Assembly (NCBI GenBank): GCA_009663005.1
Contig: CM018895.1
Location: 14,444,223-14,466,722 of the forward strand
DNA: 22,500 nt
Direction: 5' to 3'
Origin: Actinidia chinensis
Lineage: Eukaryota > Streptophyta > Magnoliopsida > Ericales > Actinidiaceae
The position numbers and the translations under genes are program-made. Shown piece by piece: positions 1-9,080 of the stretch. The notes beneath the pieces are model-generated. The model was not told the DNA's origin. It was given only the letters and a program-made list of their open reading frames with translations, and did no database searches. The number at the start of each line of letters is the position of its first letter. Positions within the stretch are counted from its first letter, which is position 1.

Positions 1-535
1 GGTCAATAGAAAACTTTTATCAGCCACCGAGTCGTTTTTAGCTCAGTTTGAGTTTGTCATCATACAAGGCAACGCGCGAAGGCAGTTAGCTCGTTGCTAA
101 CGTTGAAGAAAGGCAAAAATGAGTCATCGGAATTAATAGTAAGAGATACTGGAAACGTAGCAATGAAATCGAGGATGTTCCGAGGAGAATAGCCGGTGCA
201 AGCTACAAGCTCGGATTGTCCCCGGGGAGGTAGATTTGGGAGAACCTGACCTGGATCCTCCAAACTGGCCTTTGGGACCATCATGTCCCGGGTAGAATGT
301 TCGTCACCAATTGAGGATGACGTTAGGGAGTCTGAGAAGACGGAAGGTAAACTCGGGCGCGAGAGGCCTTTCGGTTAAGAGGAGGAGACGGGGGGTCTAA
401 TCCATACGAAACAAGGGCTAAGCAGGGGATTAATGTTGTCTTTGGAACCGATTACAAACTCCTGGCTAGCATCAGAGACAAACCATATTTTCTCAAGAAC
501 AGAACCGATGGGTGTTTACCCAAAAAACAATCAAA
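1..535 (+). pseudogene. gag: Tat-type Gag (capsid region), frameshifted fragment
   Basis: Gag is the structural protein of the cytoplasmic virus-like particle. Short conserved stretches of Tat-lineage Gag appear in successive frames: a leucine-rich segment followed by GKNES near 108-130, a KRYW-type segment near 140-160, SYKLGLSP near 199-222, a DPP-containing segment near 250-265, MSRVE near 282-297 and EDDVRESEK near 313-340. Their order and spacing match a retrotransposon capsid, but at least four frame changes are needed to join them and an in-frame stop interrupts the longest reading. The true N-terminus is outside the window. A minus-strand reading over 60-284 resembles nothing and was ignored. 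Not expected to make a working protein. Confidence 0.75.
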
Positions 536-539
536 TCAA

Positions 540-950
540 AGCGTTGAGGTGCTCATATCACGGCTAGAAGGGCACAAACCGAGAACTGCAGAGCTCTTAA
601 AAGGCTTTTTCTAGAACATTGGTCCCACGACGCATCTTACAGAGTTCGTGGATAATGAGAAGACCCGGGCGGAAGCTCCGCAGCTGAGGCCATAAAGGCC
701 CGATCGAAGTCAGGGAGGAGACAGAAGAGGCAGCAGACGCAGAGGATGAAGACTTTTTGCCCTAGGCACCATCGCACATGATCGGGGGGCCCGAATGACC
801 CCCCAGTTTTGGAGAGCAAAATTCGGAGCACGATCCATGATCAAGCAAATTGCACGAGGTCTTCCTCGGTCCAATCACTACCTAAGAAGATCAAGACAAG
901 CCGGATGAGAGGGACTGTGTCACCTTTTCTAGGGCTGAAGCCGAAAGAGT
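540..950 (+). pseudogene. gag: Tat-type Gag zinc knuckle and Gag-protease linker
   Basis: At about 546-598 the + strand reads R-C-S-Y-H, then after a frame change K-G-H-K and T-E-N-C-R-A-L. This Cys/His spacing matches the modified zinc knuckle of Tat-lineage Gag, which binds the RNA genome. Downstream the linker keeps recognisable pieces: FVDNEKT near 643-663, an acidic tract near 710-760, LGTI near 763-775, a HMIGGPN-like stretch near 776-798, and KKIKTSRM near 884-908. All sit in the order expected between Gag and protease. The run of G and C around 783-805 breaks the frame. Confidence 0.65.
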
Positions 951-954
951 ACAC

Positions 955-1590
955 CACCCCTCACTCGGACATATTAGTGGTGTAGTTGAGGACGAGGATA
1001 CACGTCAAAAGATCCTTGTGGATACCGAAAGCTCGGTCGATGTAATGTATTAACGGTTTATTCACAATTAAAAATCCCCCAAGACCATTGAAACCCAGCC
1101 CGATCTTCTCCTCTAAAGTCGGGTTTAATGCTCCAGCGCATTGGCCCTTGGGAACTCGTGTCTCCTAAAAAACCCGAGCAGGCTCCCAAGAACTGATGAC
1201 GAAATTTGTGGTGGTGATATACATCACATATAATGTTATCGTGGGAAGGATTGGTTGCACGGATGAGGCGTGGCTTCCACACTTCACCAGCATAAAATTC
1301 CTCACAGCCCCGGGCGAGGAGGCCATTTATGGAGACAAGTGGCCGCAAACAATGCTACCTGGCCCAACAAGTGTCGACCAAGATGGCAATGAAAGACAGT
1401 TTCAAATGATCGAGGATAATAAGAAGTGCTGGAAGGATGTGGGTCCGTGATCCAGAGGCTAAGTCATCGAGGAATTGGTGTCGCTATGAATTGGATGAGC
1501 CCGGGCTAGATCGGTTCTTTCTTTCTTGTTGGGGGGTCAGACCGAATGAATACGAGAGGTCGAGCTCAAGCCCACTCTTAAACCCAACTC
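955..1590 (+). pseudogene. pol (PR): Tat-type aspartic protease and protease-RT linker
   Basis: Retrotransposon aspartic proteases cleave the Gag-Pol polyprotein using a D-T/S-G triad. Here the site reads V-D-T-E-S-S-V-D-V-M-Y at about 1018-1050, so the glycine codon appears as GAA (Glu), a one-base change that should abolish activity. Downstream, FVVV..TYNVIVGR near 1204-1242 corresponds to the second protease motif (I/V-I/L-G-R). The segment then continues into EEAIYGD (about 1315-1335) and LEDVG-like and YELDEPG-like pieces near 1430-1505, typical of the Tat protease-RT linker. Multiple frame changes are present. Confidence 0.75.
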
Positions 1591-2340
1591 GAAGCCTTTG
1601 CATGACCCCTTAACGAAATGCCCGGAATCGACACAACTTTATCGGCACAATTTGAACGTTCAAAACCGGATTTCCGACCACCGGTCAAACAAGGGGAAGG
1701 AGGTCCAGCTTCCCGAGCACGTGGGATCTGTGATTGAAAGAAGTGGAGAAGCTCAGGAGGCTGTGCAATATCGAAGTCATTTTATCCCAGTTGGCTGTAG
1801 AATCTGTGGTGGTAAAAAAGAAAACGGGCAAAGGCGGGTCTGTGTTGATTTCATCACCACCCTCAACTGGGCCTTGTCCGTCCCCCCCCATACCCACCCC
1901 AAAGACTGTGTTTCCCACTGCCAAGATAGATCAGTTGTTACAGCACCTCGTGTCATGCCCGAATGAGTTTTCCTCCTCGATCGTACAGAGGATATCTCAA
2001 ATCGCTCTGCACGACCGTATAAGAAGACTGCATTCATGACCCTTAGGGGAGTGTTTTGCTATAAAGTCATTGCTTTTGGGCTCAAGAACGTGGGGGCGAA
2101 CATACCAGAATGGTACAAAGATTTTTTCAATCATCACATCTTGGGAAAGACCATGGATTCCTACATCGATGACATGGTGGTGAAAAGCAAAGAAGAGTCA
2201 GATCACCTCAAGACTTGGCCCGAGATATTTCGCAAATCCTCCGACAACATAAGCTCAGACTTACTGCATGAAGTGGTGCCTTTGGTGTGGGCTCGGGGAA
2301 ATTTCTTGGACCTCTCGTCACACAGACAGGATTGAAGCGA
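1590..2340 (+). pseudogene. pol (RT): Tat-type reverse transcriptase, broken; YIDD core preserved
   Basis: RT copies the element's RNA into DNA. Recognised in order: RHNLNV near 1640-1662; EHVGSVIE near 1717-1740; EVEKL near 1737-1752; VVVKKKTGK near 1806-1833; RVCVDF near 1836-1854; PKDC near 1899-1911; KIDQL near 1923-1940; QIALH near 1996-2011; then one long uninterrupted stretch from 2036 with RGVFCYK, FGLKN and the catalytic Y-I-D-D at 2162-2173, followed by MVVKSKEESDHLK. The metal-binding Asp pair is intact, which is rare in this window. A C-rich insertion at about 1878-1897 and several frameshifts disable the N-terminal half. Confidence 0.88.
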
Positions 2341-3000
2341 ACCGCGAGAACAGTTGCTGCCATAAGACCAGATAGCCAAGCCCAATGATTCAAAGAAGTG
2401 CAGAAACTCACCGGGATGGCATGCAGCATCAATCGGTTTATCATAAGTCCTTTCTGACAATGTCGCCCATTTTAAGCTCTTACCCAAAATGCCAAGTGTC
2501 TCGTGGGATGAGGAGTCCGAGGTGGCGCTCCAACAATTCAAAAAAATATCTGACAAAAACCTCCCTCCTATCCACCGCCGGACGAAGGAGAGTTGCTCCC
2601 TCCACGTTTATCTTGGCTGTGGGTCCGAACACGCATGAGCTCGTTTTTGTTAAGAGAGGTGGTCAAACGAGAGGCGCCCGATCTTTTTTGTGAGCAAAAC
2701 ACTGACTGTTGTCAAACACAATACTGCCATTGGAAAAGCTTGCGGCCCTGTGGGACCGCACGCAAGCTCAGCACTAGGTTCAATCCCAAACACCGCATCT
2801 CTGTGTACACCGAGTTTTCCCCGCTCAAGCCCAGATGATGACGCGACCTGACGGACGACTCTCTAATGGTCCCTAGAACTTGGCAGTTTGACATAAGCTT
2901 CTACAAGGGCGGGGCAATCAGGGGTAGGTATTGGCGGACTTTCGTGGGCAGAGTTTTACCCCAGCCGAAATCCCAGGGTCAGATCCAATCCAAACCCTTG
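2340..3000 (+). pseudogene. pol (RH): Tat-type connection and first RNase H domain, broken
   Basis: This follows the RT palm and thumb. Recognised pieces are KLTGMA and NRF at about 2404-2440, a KYLTKTSLLST-like piece near 2543-2572, LAVGP near 2610-2625, and VSVYTEF near 2795-2818, the last marking the end of the first RNase H domain. Then LGQFDISF-like residues occur near 2878-2901, and the polyprotein linker with FVGRVLP-like sequence occurs near 2940-2962. In the Tat lineage this domain precedes a second RNase H. The domain is interrupted by stops and frame changes and the catalytic acids cannot be assigned confidently. Confidence 0.7.
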
Positions 3001-3099
3001 GAGAAAGGGGAAACTCACAAAACAACACACCGTCCCAGCTAGACTACAAGAGAGAATACTGAGGGTCAATCCAGAGCCACCAAGAGAAGAGACCCCCAC

Positions 3100-3680
3100 T
3101 GAACAAAGAATTTACCCGAGGGAGCAGATGTTACTTCGAAACCCAACCTCAGGTAGAGCCTTTGTGGCTCATGGCAGTATTTAACGTCGACGGAGCCAGA
3201 AACCACCAAGGGGCAGGCGTAGGTGTTAAGTGTTAAAGAGTCCCAAGGCGTGGTCTTTGAATAGTGCCCCTCTGATTTAATTCCCAGCGATGAAAAGGAA
3301 CGCCGAGTATGAAGCTCTGATCGCGGGTTGATGTCTTTAGGGCAAGCTGGGAGTGCGAAGCTAAGGCGTATACAGCGATTCCAACACCTGGTCGTAAATT
3401 AGGTGACGCAGCAATTTGAACTCGGGGGTTTAAAATGGCAAAATTATTGCGGTGGCAAAAAACCCGTCTCAGGGGGTGGGGGGGGTGGGGGGGTGTGGGG
3501 CGAGTTCGAACGTTTAAAATCGAGCAGGTCGGGAGAGAATTCAACGCCATGCGATGCGCTTGCTTCTTTAGCATCCACTTTTTTGAAGGGGACATGGCAG
3601 AACGTAGCAGTCACTCGTCTCAGTCGCCGAGTATAGAAGAAACACAGTTAATCCGTTCTGTCACAACAGTCAACTCGGTC
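3100..3680 (+). pseudogene. pol (aRH): Second (archaeal-type) RNase H of a Tat element, broken
   Basis: A second RNase H between pol and integrase is a defining mark of the Tat lineage. FNVDGARNHQGAGVGV spans about 3179-3226 and contains the first catalytic Asp. AEYEALIAG near 3302-3330 holds the expected Glu. A KTRL piece occurs near 3459-3470 and FKIEQVGREFNA near 3510-3548. ASTFEGDMAE-like residues follow near 3570-3602. A G-rich tract at 3472-3500 replaces about ten expected codons between the KTRL and FKIEQ pieces. After it, SPSIEETQLIRSVTTVNS near 3627-3680 forms the linker to integrase. Confidence 0.8.
3472..3500 (+). repeat. G-run tract with potential G-quadruplex pattern
   Basis: Four G-runs of 5, 8, 7 and 4 bases are separated by T, T and TGT. 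This satisfies the simple four-run quadruplex rule on the + strand. It lies inside the second RNase H region, where related elements carry ordinary coding sequence, so it is either a slippage expansion or a base-calling or assembly error. Confidence 0.6.
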
Positions 3681-4962
3681 CGAGCTGGATGGACCCTATT
3701 ATGAACTATTTACGACGCCAGCTGCCGATGACAGAAAGGGGTGCTAAGATCAGGATCAATGCTGCACGGTCTGGGTTATCTCCTCACAAGAACTGTATAA
3801 AGTCTTATCAAGGCCCCTACTTGCTGTGTGTACCAATCCGAGCCTCGTTGAGGACGTACTTTAATGAAATCCATGAGGAATTGCGGATTACACACTCTGG
3901 GGGAAGATCGCTGGCACACAAAGCTCTTTCCACAGGGGTACTGGTGCCTTCATGCATAAGGACGCTCAGTATATTTGCGCAGGTGCAACAAGTGTCTAGC
4001 TTTTTACATCTCACGCCTGATCCTCAACTGCAAGGGAACTGTCCCCGCTTACTAGTCCTTGGCCCTTCGCCCAATGGGGATGGTATCGTAGGTGTCCTAC
4101 CTAGAGCTCCGGTAACAAGAGGTTCTTAACTTGTAGCAACCGATTACTTCACAAATGGGGTAAAAGCTGAGCGCTGCACAGATCAGAGAGACAAACTTGA
4201 TAAGGTTTATTCGCGTAACATCCTATCCAGATTTGGCAATCCCCTGGCCTTCGTGTCGGATAATGGTACCCAATTTGTCGGAAGAAGTCATGGGTCTGTT
4301 AGAGCAACAAAGATTGAATTCTACAACTCACGCCGAGCTATCCGCAGTGCCAATGGTCAAGCTGAGGCCACAATAAGACTATCATCATGACGGGATCAAA
4401 AACGCTAGAGAAGGCCAAAGGACGATGGGTCGATTGATTGGCAAAGTTTTATGGGCTTATCGGACCACACCGACCGGACGGCGACGAACTAGATGCCATA
4501 CTTCCCCCCACTAGCTTTTTGGATTCGAAGCCGTAATCCCACTGGAGTCGGTCTGCCCACAATCCGGATAGAGGCTTACAACCATGTCCAACAACGAGGT
4601 TCTTGGCCCGAGATCTAGACTTGGCTGAGGAATAGGAGAGAGAATGCACAACTCATCAGAATGGGGCCGACCTATCAAAGTAGTTGGCTAAATCCTTAAC
4701 CAGAAGGTTCACTGGAGAGAGTTTTTGAAATCGGAGTCTCGTTCTCAGGAAAATTTCGTTGGAAACACCAAAGATCCAACAGACGCAGGCAAAGCTCGCA
4801 CCGACTGGAGGACCCTACAAAATAATCAAACTTGCCGGGCAAAGTTCTTACTATCTGGAGGATGTAGAAGGAAAGAAAATCCCGCGACTTAAAAATCCAG
4901 AATCTACACAAGTACTTCCACTAAATTATTGCCGCACTGAGCTTCATCATGGTTTATAAAAT
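3680..4962 (+). pseudogene. pol (INT): Tat-type integrase, broken, with C-terminal tail
   Basis: Integrase inserts the DNA copy into the genome. WMDPI(I/M)NYL-type sequence starts near 3686. The N-terminal zinc domain is degraded: H-E-I-H-E near 3870-3885 and HSGGRSLAHKAL near 3895-3930 remain, but the CxxC pair is not readable. The catalytic core shows A-T-D-Y-F (Asp at 4142-4144), S-D-N-G-T-Q-F-V-G (Asp at 4259-4261) and N-G-Q-A-E-A (Glu at 4364-4366); the 105-nt gap between the last two is within one codon of the usual D-35-E spacing. Beyond it are EKAKGRWVD and YRTT near 4410-4468, GFEAV near 4520-4535, then GGPYKIIKLAGQSSYYLEDVEGK near 4809-4877 and the stop at 4957-4959. No chromodomain follows, as expected for Tat. 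Confidence 0.85.
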
Positions 4963-5036
4963 CATTGTGCATCTTTCAATTTTATTTTCACGCAGTATGC
5001 TTACACCTTTAGCCTCTACTCACAACCTTTCCTTAC

Positions 5037-5713
5037 TCCGATAATTTTTTATAATTAACTTGCTCAATCGCGAGAAGGGGTTAGCCGAGCTTCGAAAGTA
5101 CCCCGAACTGCTTCGTTCTGCTTAATCAAGTCGCACTTTGGTAAACTCTAGGGGAAAGCTAGTCGAGCTTGTCCCAATAATTTTTAACAGTTAACTTTAT
5201 CAATCGCTAGAATGGGTTTTAGCCGAGCTTCGAAAAAAGCAACCGAAACTGCCTCGTTGGCTTGATCAAGTAGCACTTGGTAAAATCTGAGGGAAAGTAG
5301 CCGAGCTTGAATTCATGGCTCCCGAGCTGTCCGTAATTTTTACCAAGTTACCTTGATCAAATTGCGAGAAGGGGTTAGCCGAGCTTCGAAAAAGCACCAA
5401 ACTAAACGCCCTTCGTTCGCTTTAATCAAGTAGCACTTGTAAAATCTGAGGAGAACTTCGCCGAGCTTGATCATGCTCTGAGCTGTCCGATAATTTTTAC
5501 AAGTTTACGCTTGTTTCGATAATTTTTACAAGTTAACTTGATCACATCGCGAGCAAGGGTTATGCCGAGCGTCTAAACTCACCGACTGCCTTCTTTCACT
5601 TTGATCAGTAGGCACTTGGTAAAATCTGAGGGAAAGCTAGCCGAGCTTGATCAAATGCTCCGAGCTTGTCCGATAAGTTTACAAGTTACAATTACGCTGT
5701 TCGATAATTTTTG
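5037..5713 (+). repeat. Tandem repeat in the Tat 3' untranslated region (~156-bp unit made of two ~78-bp halves)
   Basis: The motif GCCGAGCTT or a one-base variant recurs at 5084, 5162, 5222, 5300, 5378, 5460, 5564 and 5640, mostly 76-82 bases apart. Alternate copies are followed by TCGAA-type and GATCAA-type sequence, so two half-units make one full unit. A second marker, ATAATTTTT or a near variant, starts at about 5041, 5177, 5333, 5490, 5519, 5673 and 5704, giving full-unit spacings of 136, 156, 157 and 154 plus two short duplications of 29 and 31 bases. Variable tandem repeats in this position are well known in the Tat lineage. They carry no open reading frame. Confidence 0.85.
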
Positions 5714-6006
5714 TTCGATATTAGGGCTGACCCTAATTTATGTCTTGAGACTATGTAGATTCTTGTTTAGCCTGGGAATGTATGTAAAGTTTAAAGACTT
5801 AACACAGCTCTGTGTGTACGGTACCTTAACGTGACATTTTCTTATATTTTTTTAGTGATGGGGCTCTTCCCAATCCGCAAAAGAGGAAAAGTTATTATTT
5901 GCATTTTGAATGAGAATGCACAGGTTTCATGGTAAGTGTGGCCTTGGCGGGCAACCGTCGGCAATCACGCTCCCACGATCCGTATGGCAGGGTTGCGGGA
6001 GTGACA
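5714..6006 (+). repeat. 3' part of the Tekay-type 5' LTR (left edge uncertain)
   Basis: This stretch lies immediately before a primer-binding site and ends GTGACA at 6001-6006, as an LTR end should. It contains no open reading frame. A GC-rich imperfect inverted pair (GCAACC near 5951 and GGTTGC near 5992) flanks the 5950-6000 stretch. The left limit is where the Tat tandem repeat ends. Only about 290 bases are present, so the LTR is either short, truncated, or its left part was replaced by the Tat sequence. It does not resemble the other LTRs in the window. Confidence 0.55.
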
Positions 6007-6009
6007 GAG

Positions 6010-6022
6010 TGGGTATCAGAGC
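6010..6022 (+). other. Primer-binding site, initiator tRNA-Met type
   Basis: The sequence TGGGTATCAGAGC matches the well-known plant tRNA-iMet primer-binding site TGGTATCAGAGC apart from one extra G. It sits four bases after the proposed LTR end, which is the normal position for first-strand priming. Confidence 0.8.
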
Positions 6023-6222
6023 ACAAGGTTAATAGTTTAAACATGTACACAGCCTATAGGTTTACACCAGTGAGATATAAGCATGTCTGTTAGATAGGAG
6101 TCTAAGGACAAATTAGTGATGCACGCTATGTGCCAGCTGGTACTAGTGCTATAAATTAGAATGTATGGGGGTAGCTAGGGTTTCGACATGAAATATAACT
6201 AACGCGTTGATATTTTGTAGAA
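6023..6222 (+). other. Untranslated leader of the Tekay-type element
   Basis: About 200 bases between the primer-binding site and the start of gag with no coding signal. It ends in TATTTTGTAG, which would serve as a splice acceptor, but no matching donor stands out and splicing here is a guess. Confidence 0.5.
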
Positions 6223-7017
6223 ATTATTCCTCCTAGAAGAGGCCGAGGTCTTGGGGGAGGGTGGAAGAGATGGTGGACAAGTAGGAGGACCAAAAAGCTG
6301 AAATAACTGATGAACAGAGTGTGTGGGGGTGATACGCGAAAGGAGTAGAAGAGTATATTAGAGGGACGACTCGATCCAAGTATATCGCGCGCGCGTGTGC
6401 GCACTGGTCGTACATTGGCAATCCTACGCTGGACGATGAGTCTTGTTCTCGGCACGACCAGCAATGCCAATGTCCAGGAGCCAAGAGCGATGCCGCGTAC
6501 CACATTAATCAATTCCCGCACTGAGCCCTCCAACTTTCTATGGAACGCCCAGACCCAATGTCTGCAGAGTCAATTGTCTCTTGGGAATCAAGAGGGTTTT
6601 TCGAAGTCTTGCCCTGCACCGATGATCAAAAAGTGGTTTTTGCCAGCGTTGGGGCGGGGGGGGGTGTTTGAAGGAGCCGCACTGATTTGGTGGAATTGAA
6701 AAAGCCACTGGAGCCATTGTGGTTCTTGCCCCCTAGATTCTTGGAAGTGTTGCAATGAGGAGTATTTCCCCGAGTGGTCCGAATCAGAAGATTCAAGAGT
6801 TTTTACTTTAAGCAATTGAACATGATCGTAGTAGTGTATCAATGCAAAGTTTTATGAACTATCACGATATGCCCCTCACTCTTGTCTACGAATCTCGTAA
6901 GGCGAGAAGGTTTTGAAGCTGGATTACTATGGAACATCAAGATAAGGTGAAAATAATTGTAGTTACACCATCGGAGGTTCTTCATTCAACACTAATTGGC
7001 TGAGAATCCTTGAATGA
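6223..7017 (+). pseudogene. gag: Tekay-type Gag, 5' part, start codon lost, split by an insert
   Basis: The Arg/Gly-rich Gag start I-I-P-P-R-R-G-R-G is at 6223-6249; the expected ATG reads ATT. Downstream, pieces of the capsid region appear in changing frames: a DDQKVVF-like piece near 6618-6640, FEGAALIWW near 6668-6694, IEKATGAIVVLAP near 6698-6732, SISPSGP and DREF-like pieces near 6760-6805, AKFYELSRY-like near 6845-6872, LVYESRKARRF near 6881-6914 and KVKIIV near 6947-6964. The frame breaks several times; a G-run at 6651-6664 lies between the KVVF-like and FEGAA pieces. The reading stops at the insert after E-S-L-N at 7003-7017 and resumes at 8190. Confidence 0.78.
7013..7017 (+). repeat. 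Left target-site duplication of the nested LTR
   Basis: AATGA directly before the TGT of the insert, matching AATGG on the right at 4 of 5 bases. Ty3/gypsy integration normally duplicates 5 bases. Confidence 0.65.
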
Positions 7018-7021
7018 TGTG

Positions 7022-7045
7022 ACGACCCGACCCTCCCTGGGTCGT
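7022..7045 (+). repeat. Short hairpin at the left end of the nested LTR
   Basis: ACGACCC at 7022-7028 pairs with GGGTCGT at 7039-7045 across a 10-base loop; a CGACCC repeat inside the loop allows an alternative pairing. Confidence 0.5.
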
Positions 7046-7796
7046 TAATTAATTACCTAAATTCTCCATATTTTCCTCAAAATACAAATCATGAGCACTA
7101 TTGTCCTTCAAATATTCAATAGTCTCCAAATATTATTTTTACAATGGCTCCAAATATAATTAATACAAAAGATCAAAAACTATTTCAAGTCTTTCCACTC
7201 GACCCATCTCGTACTATCGAATACCACGTTCGCGGAAAATCTTTGAAATAGGCACGTATACAATACGACGGGAAGATGCTCAACGAATCAATAATGGCTC
7301 AAACAACAAATGTCAGAGTAGCACAAAACCAATCAATCTTTCATCAAAGACCTCATACAGGTCTTTCCTGATACATTACTAGTGATCGGCCTTATCCACG
7401 TCTCCTAGCTTCTCGCTTTTCCCTGGTCCATAGTGGAACTATTGCGGATCCACTACAGTACATGTATCCTCCATTCCATAGCATTTAGCATAACACATAA
7501 CATTCATGACATATCACGATGCCACACAATTATCATGGATTTCAAAGATAGCACAACATGATCAAGAGGAATCCAAAAATCAGATATTTTAGAAAAATAC
7601 TCCAGAGTTTAGAAAGCATTTGGTACCTCCTACTTACCTCAAATTGAAATTCCACACCACTAAGATATGAAATCTGGCTCCAATGATCATCATACTAAAA
7701 TTTCACCTTGATCCGAAATCATCTCACCGTTGTTGATCTACACCCATTCTTTCATTATCAAAGACGAACCACACCAAATGAAATTTTCCCATCTCT

Positions 7797-8015
7797 CATT
7801 CCTTTCTGCACATCAGTGCTCTCTCTCTATTTCTTTCCTTTCTTTTCTTCCTCTCCTCTCGTGCTCTCGCTCTCTCTCTTCTTTCTCAGACTCTTCTCTC
7901 CCTCTTTAATTACAAATATCAAAAAACCAACATAAACCAAATTATTTCAAAACCACATCATCATCAAATCTTTTTTTCTTTTCTCTTTGTCTTAGTTTTT
8001 GTTCTTTTTCTTTCT
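7797..8015 (+). repeat. Pyrimidine-rich tract within the nested LTR
   Basis: The + strand is dominated by C and T, with CT dinucleotide runs near 7821-7885 and long T runs near 7970-8015. The 75-codon open frame over 7708-7935 is a product of this low-complexity composition and has no recognisable motif. Confidence 0.7.
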
Positions 8016-8189
8016 TTTCCACCGACAACATCCTGAGAATCTATCCACTATCTAAAATATTACAATTTGTCCCTCCATCTTTTTACATAATATATTACCT
8101 TATTTAAACTTAAAATATTTCTTTTACTTTTATCCCCAAAGTTATAAATCTTTCAATTATACACCCAAAATTTAAAATTGGGTAGTACA

Positions 8190-8194
8190 AATGG
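8190..8194 (+). repeat. Right target-site duplication of the nested LTR
   Basis: AATGG directly after the ACA end of the insert; pairs with AATGA at 7013-7017 with one mismatch. Confidence 0.65.
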
Positions 8195-8525
8195 AGGTCT
8201 CATTCCGCAAAAATCGAAAGAGAGGATCGGGGAAATGTGAGTAGAGGACAACTTTCAAACGATAGAGTTCAGGATCGTCAAGTGGGACTTTCATCAGCCC
8301 AGCCAAAGAAATATAGTGAGTCAAGGAAGTAGTAGATCAATTGTTAGAAGAAGCATTGGGGTGAATGTCACATAGGGAAAGAGAGCTTGTTGGGTGTGTC
8401 CAAGGAAGGCACCAGATTAGAGATTGTCCTATGAAAAGTAAAATTCAAGGAGCTGGGAACACGGCTCAGCCTCAATTACAACAGCCTCTTAGTTGAAAGG
8501 AGAAATTAATCAGCACGTAGGTCGA
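8190..8525 (+). pseudogene. gag: Tekay-type Gag, 3' part with zinc knuckle
   Basis: Gag resumes directly after the nested LTR. The basic, Ser-rich linker around 8205-8330 leads to a Cys/His region: G-E-C-H near 8368-8382, then C-V-Q-G-R-H-Q-I-R-D-C-P at 8395-8430, a CCHC zinc knuckle from which about two residues are missing. The knuckle packages the RNA genome. A Gln-rich stretch follows (about 8465-8490), typical of the Gag-protease linker in this group. Frames change at least twice. Confidence 0.72.
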
Positions 8526-9080
8526 GCTTTTGCACTTGTACCAGGAAATACCCCAGCTACCACATCAGTTGTGTCAGGTATACTTCCTCTGTGGCAAACC
8601 TGAACACATTTCTTATGGATTCAGTTCCACGACTCATTCGTTCAAATTCTTTGAGTGTTATTGACTACCTCCCAGTACCTCTTGAATATGAGATTAGTAA
8701 TCGTTGCCCTCCGGGGATTCTATGGTGTGTGACAGAGTATATAATTATATGAGATTCGTCAATGATGTTCCTTTGTACGTAAATTAATACCCTTAGACGA
8801 TGCGATGGTTTTGACGTCATCTAGGGATGGATTGGTTGTCTTCCTACGTGCACTCATTGATTGGAACTTAAATGAGTGTGTTCCACCGTTTGCACATTTC
8901 AGAACTAATCTTTGAAGGAGTAGGCATTGTGGCCTCCTCCCTACTCATTTATTCTATGAAGACGTCGCTTAATCCAAAAAAGGAAGTCAAGCATTTCTTA
9001 TGCAGTGAGTTGACACGCAATGTCTCTCCACCACCCTAGAAAGATATTCATGTTATTCCGGGAATTCTCGATGTTTTTCT
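8525..9080 (+). pseudogene. pol (PR): Tekay-type aspartic protease, active site broken
   Basis: After GRAFALVPG near 8522-8550 and SVVSGI-like residues near 8568-8582, the active-site region near 8613-8645 reads M-D-S then a frame change then S-T-T-H-S-F: one base is missing exactly at the D-S-G triad, so the catalytic glycine is lost. ISNRCPPGI-like residues near 8694-8722 and CDRVY-like residues near 8728-8745 follow. FDVI and GMDWL-like pieces near 8808-8840 correspond to the second protease motif. The LIRKG-QAFL-type linker to RT is near 8965-9003 and DVFLDELPG near 9070-9093. Several frame changes. Confidence 0.7.

Larger units (their letters stand above)
1..5713 (+). mobile_element. Tat-type Ty3/gypsy retrotransposon, 5'-truncated by the window, no LTR seen
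   Basis: The order gag, protease, RT, RNase H, second RNase H, integrase, then a long 3' tandem array is the Tat-lineage layout; the extra RNase H and the repeat-rich 3' untranslated region are established marks of that lineage. All domains lie on the + strand and in the expected order. The 5' LTR and start of gag would lie before base 1. No 3' LTR, polypurine tract or target duplication is seen between the array and the next element. Frames shift repeatedly, so no full polyprotein is open. The right edge is set where the tandem repeat stops and is only approximate. Confidence 0.85.
7018..8189. mobile_element. Nested solo LTR (1,172 bp) inside the Tekay gag
   Basis: The insert begins TGTGACGACCC, ends GTACA, has the TGT...ACA ends of an LTR, and is flanked by AATGA and AATGG. 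Gag coding similarity stops at the left edge and resumes at the right edge, so the limits are supported twice. It has no gag or pol motif, no primer-binding site and no second LTR inside, which is what LTR-LTR recombination leaves. It is AT-rich with a pyrimidine-rich tract in its second half. The TGTGACGACCC start is familiar from plant gypsy LTRs, but the ends are symmetric, so orientation is not assigned. A short non-autonomous element is the alternative. Confidence 0.75.

Noticed and set aside
26..41. CACCGAGTCGTTTTT near base 26 and again near 21868 resembles the tail of a Cas9 tracrRNA or guide scaffold.
   Set aside because: The match is only about ten bases plus T's, the first copy lies within recognisable Tat gag, and there is no array, Cas gene or rest of the scaffold.
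6156..6533. A 125-codon minus-strand frame with hydrophobic stretches.
   Set aside because: The + strand carries the Tekay primer-site leader and the PPRRGRG Gag start; the hydrophobic residues are the reverse reading of Arg/Gly-rich codons.
7708..7935. A 75-codon + strand frame rich in Ser, Phe and Leu that could look like a membrane protein.
   Set aside because: It is a translation of a CT-rich low-complexity tract inside the nested LTR.
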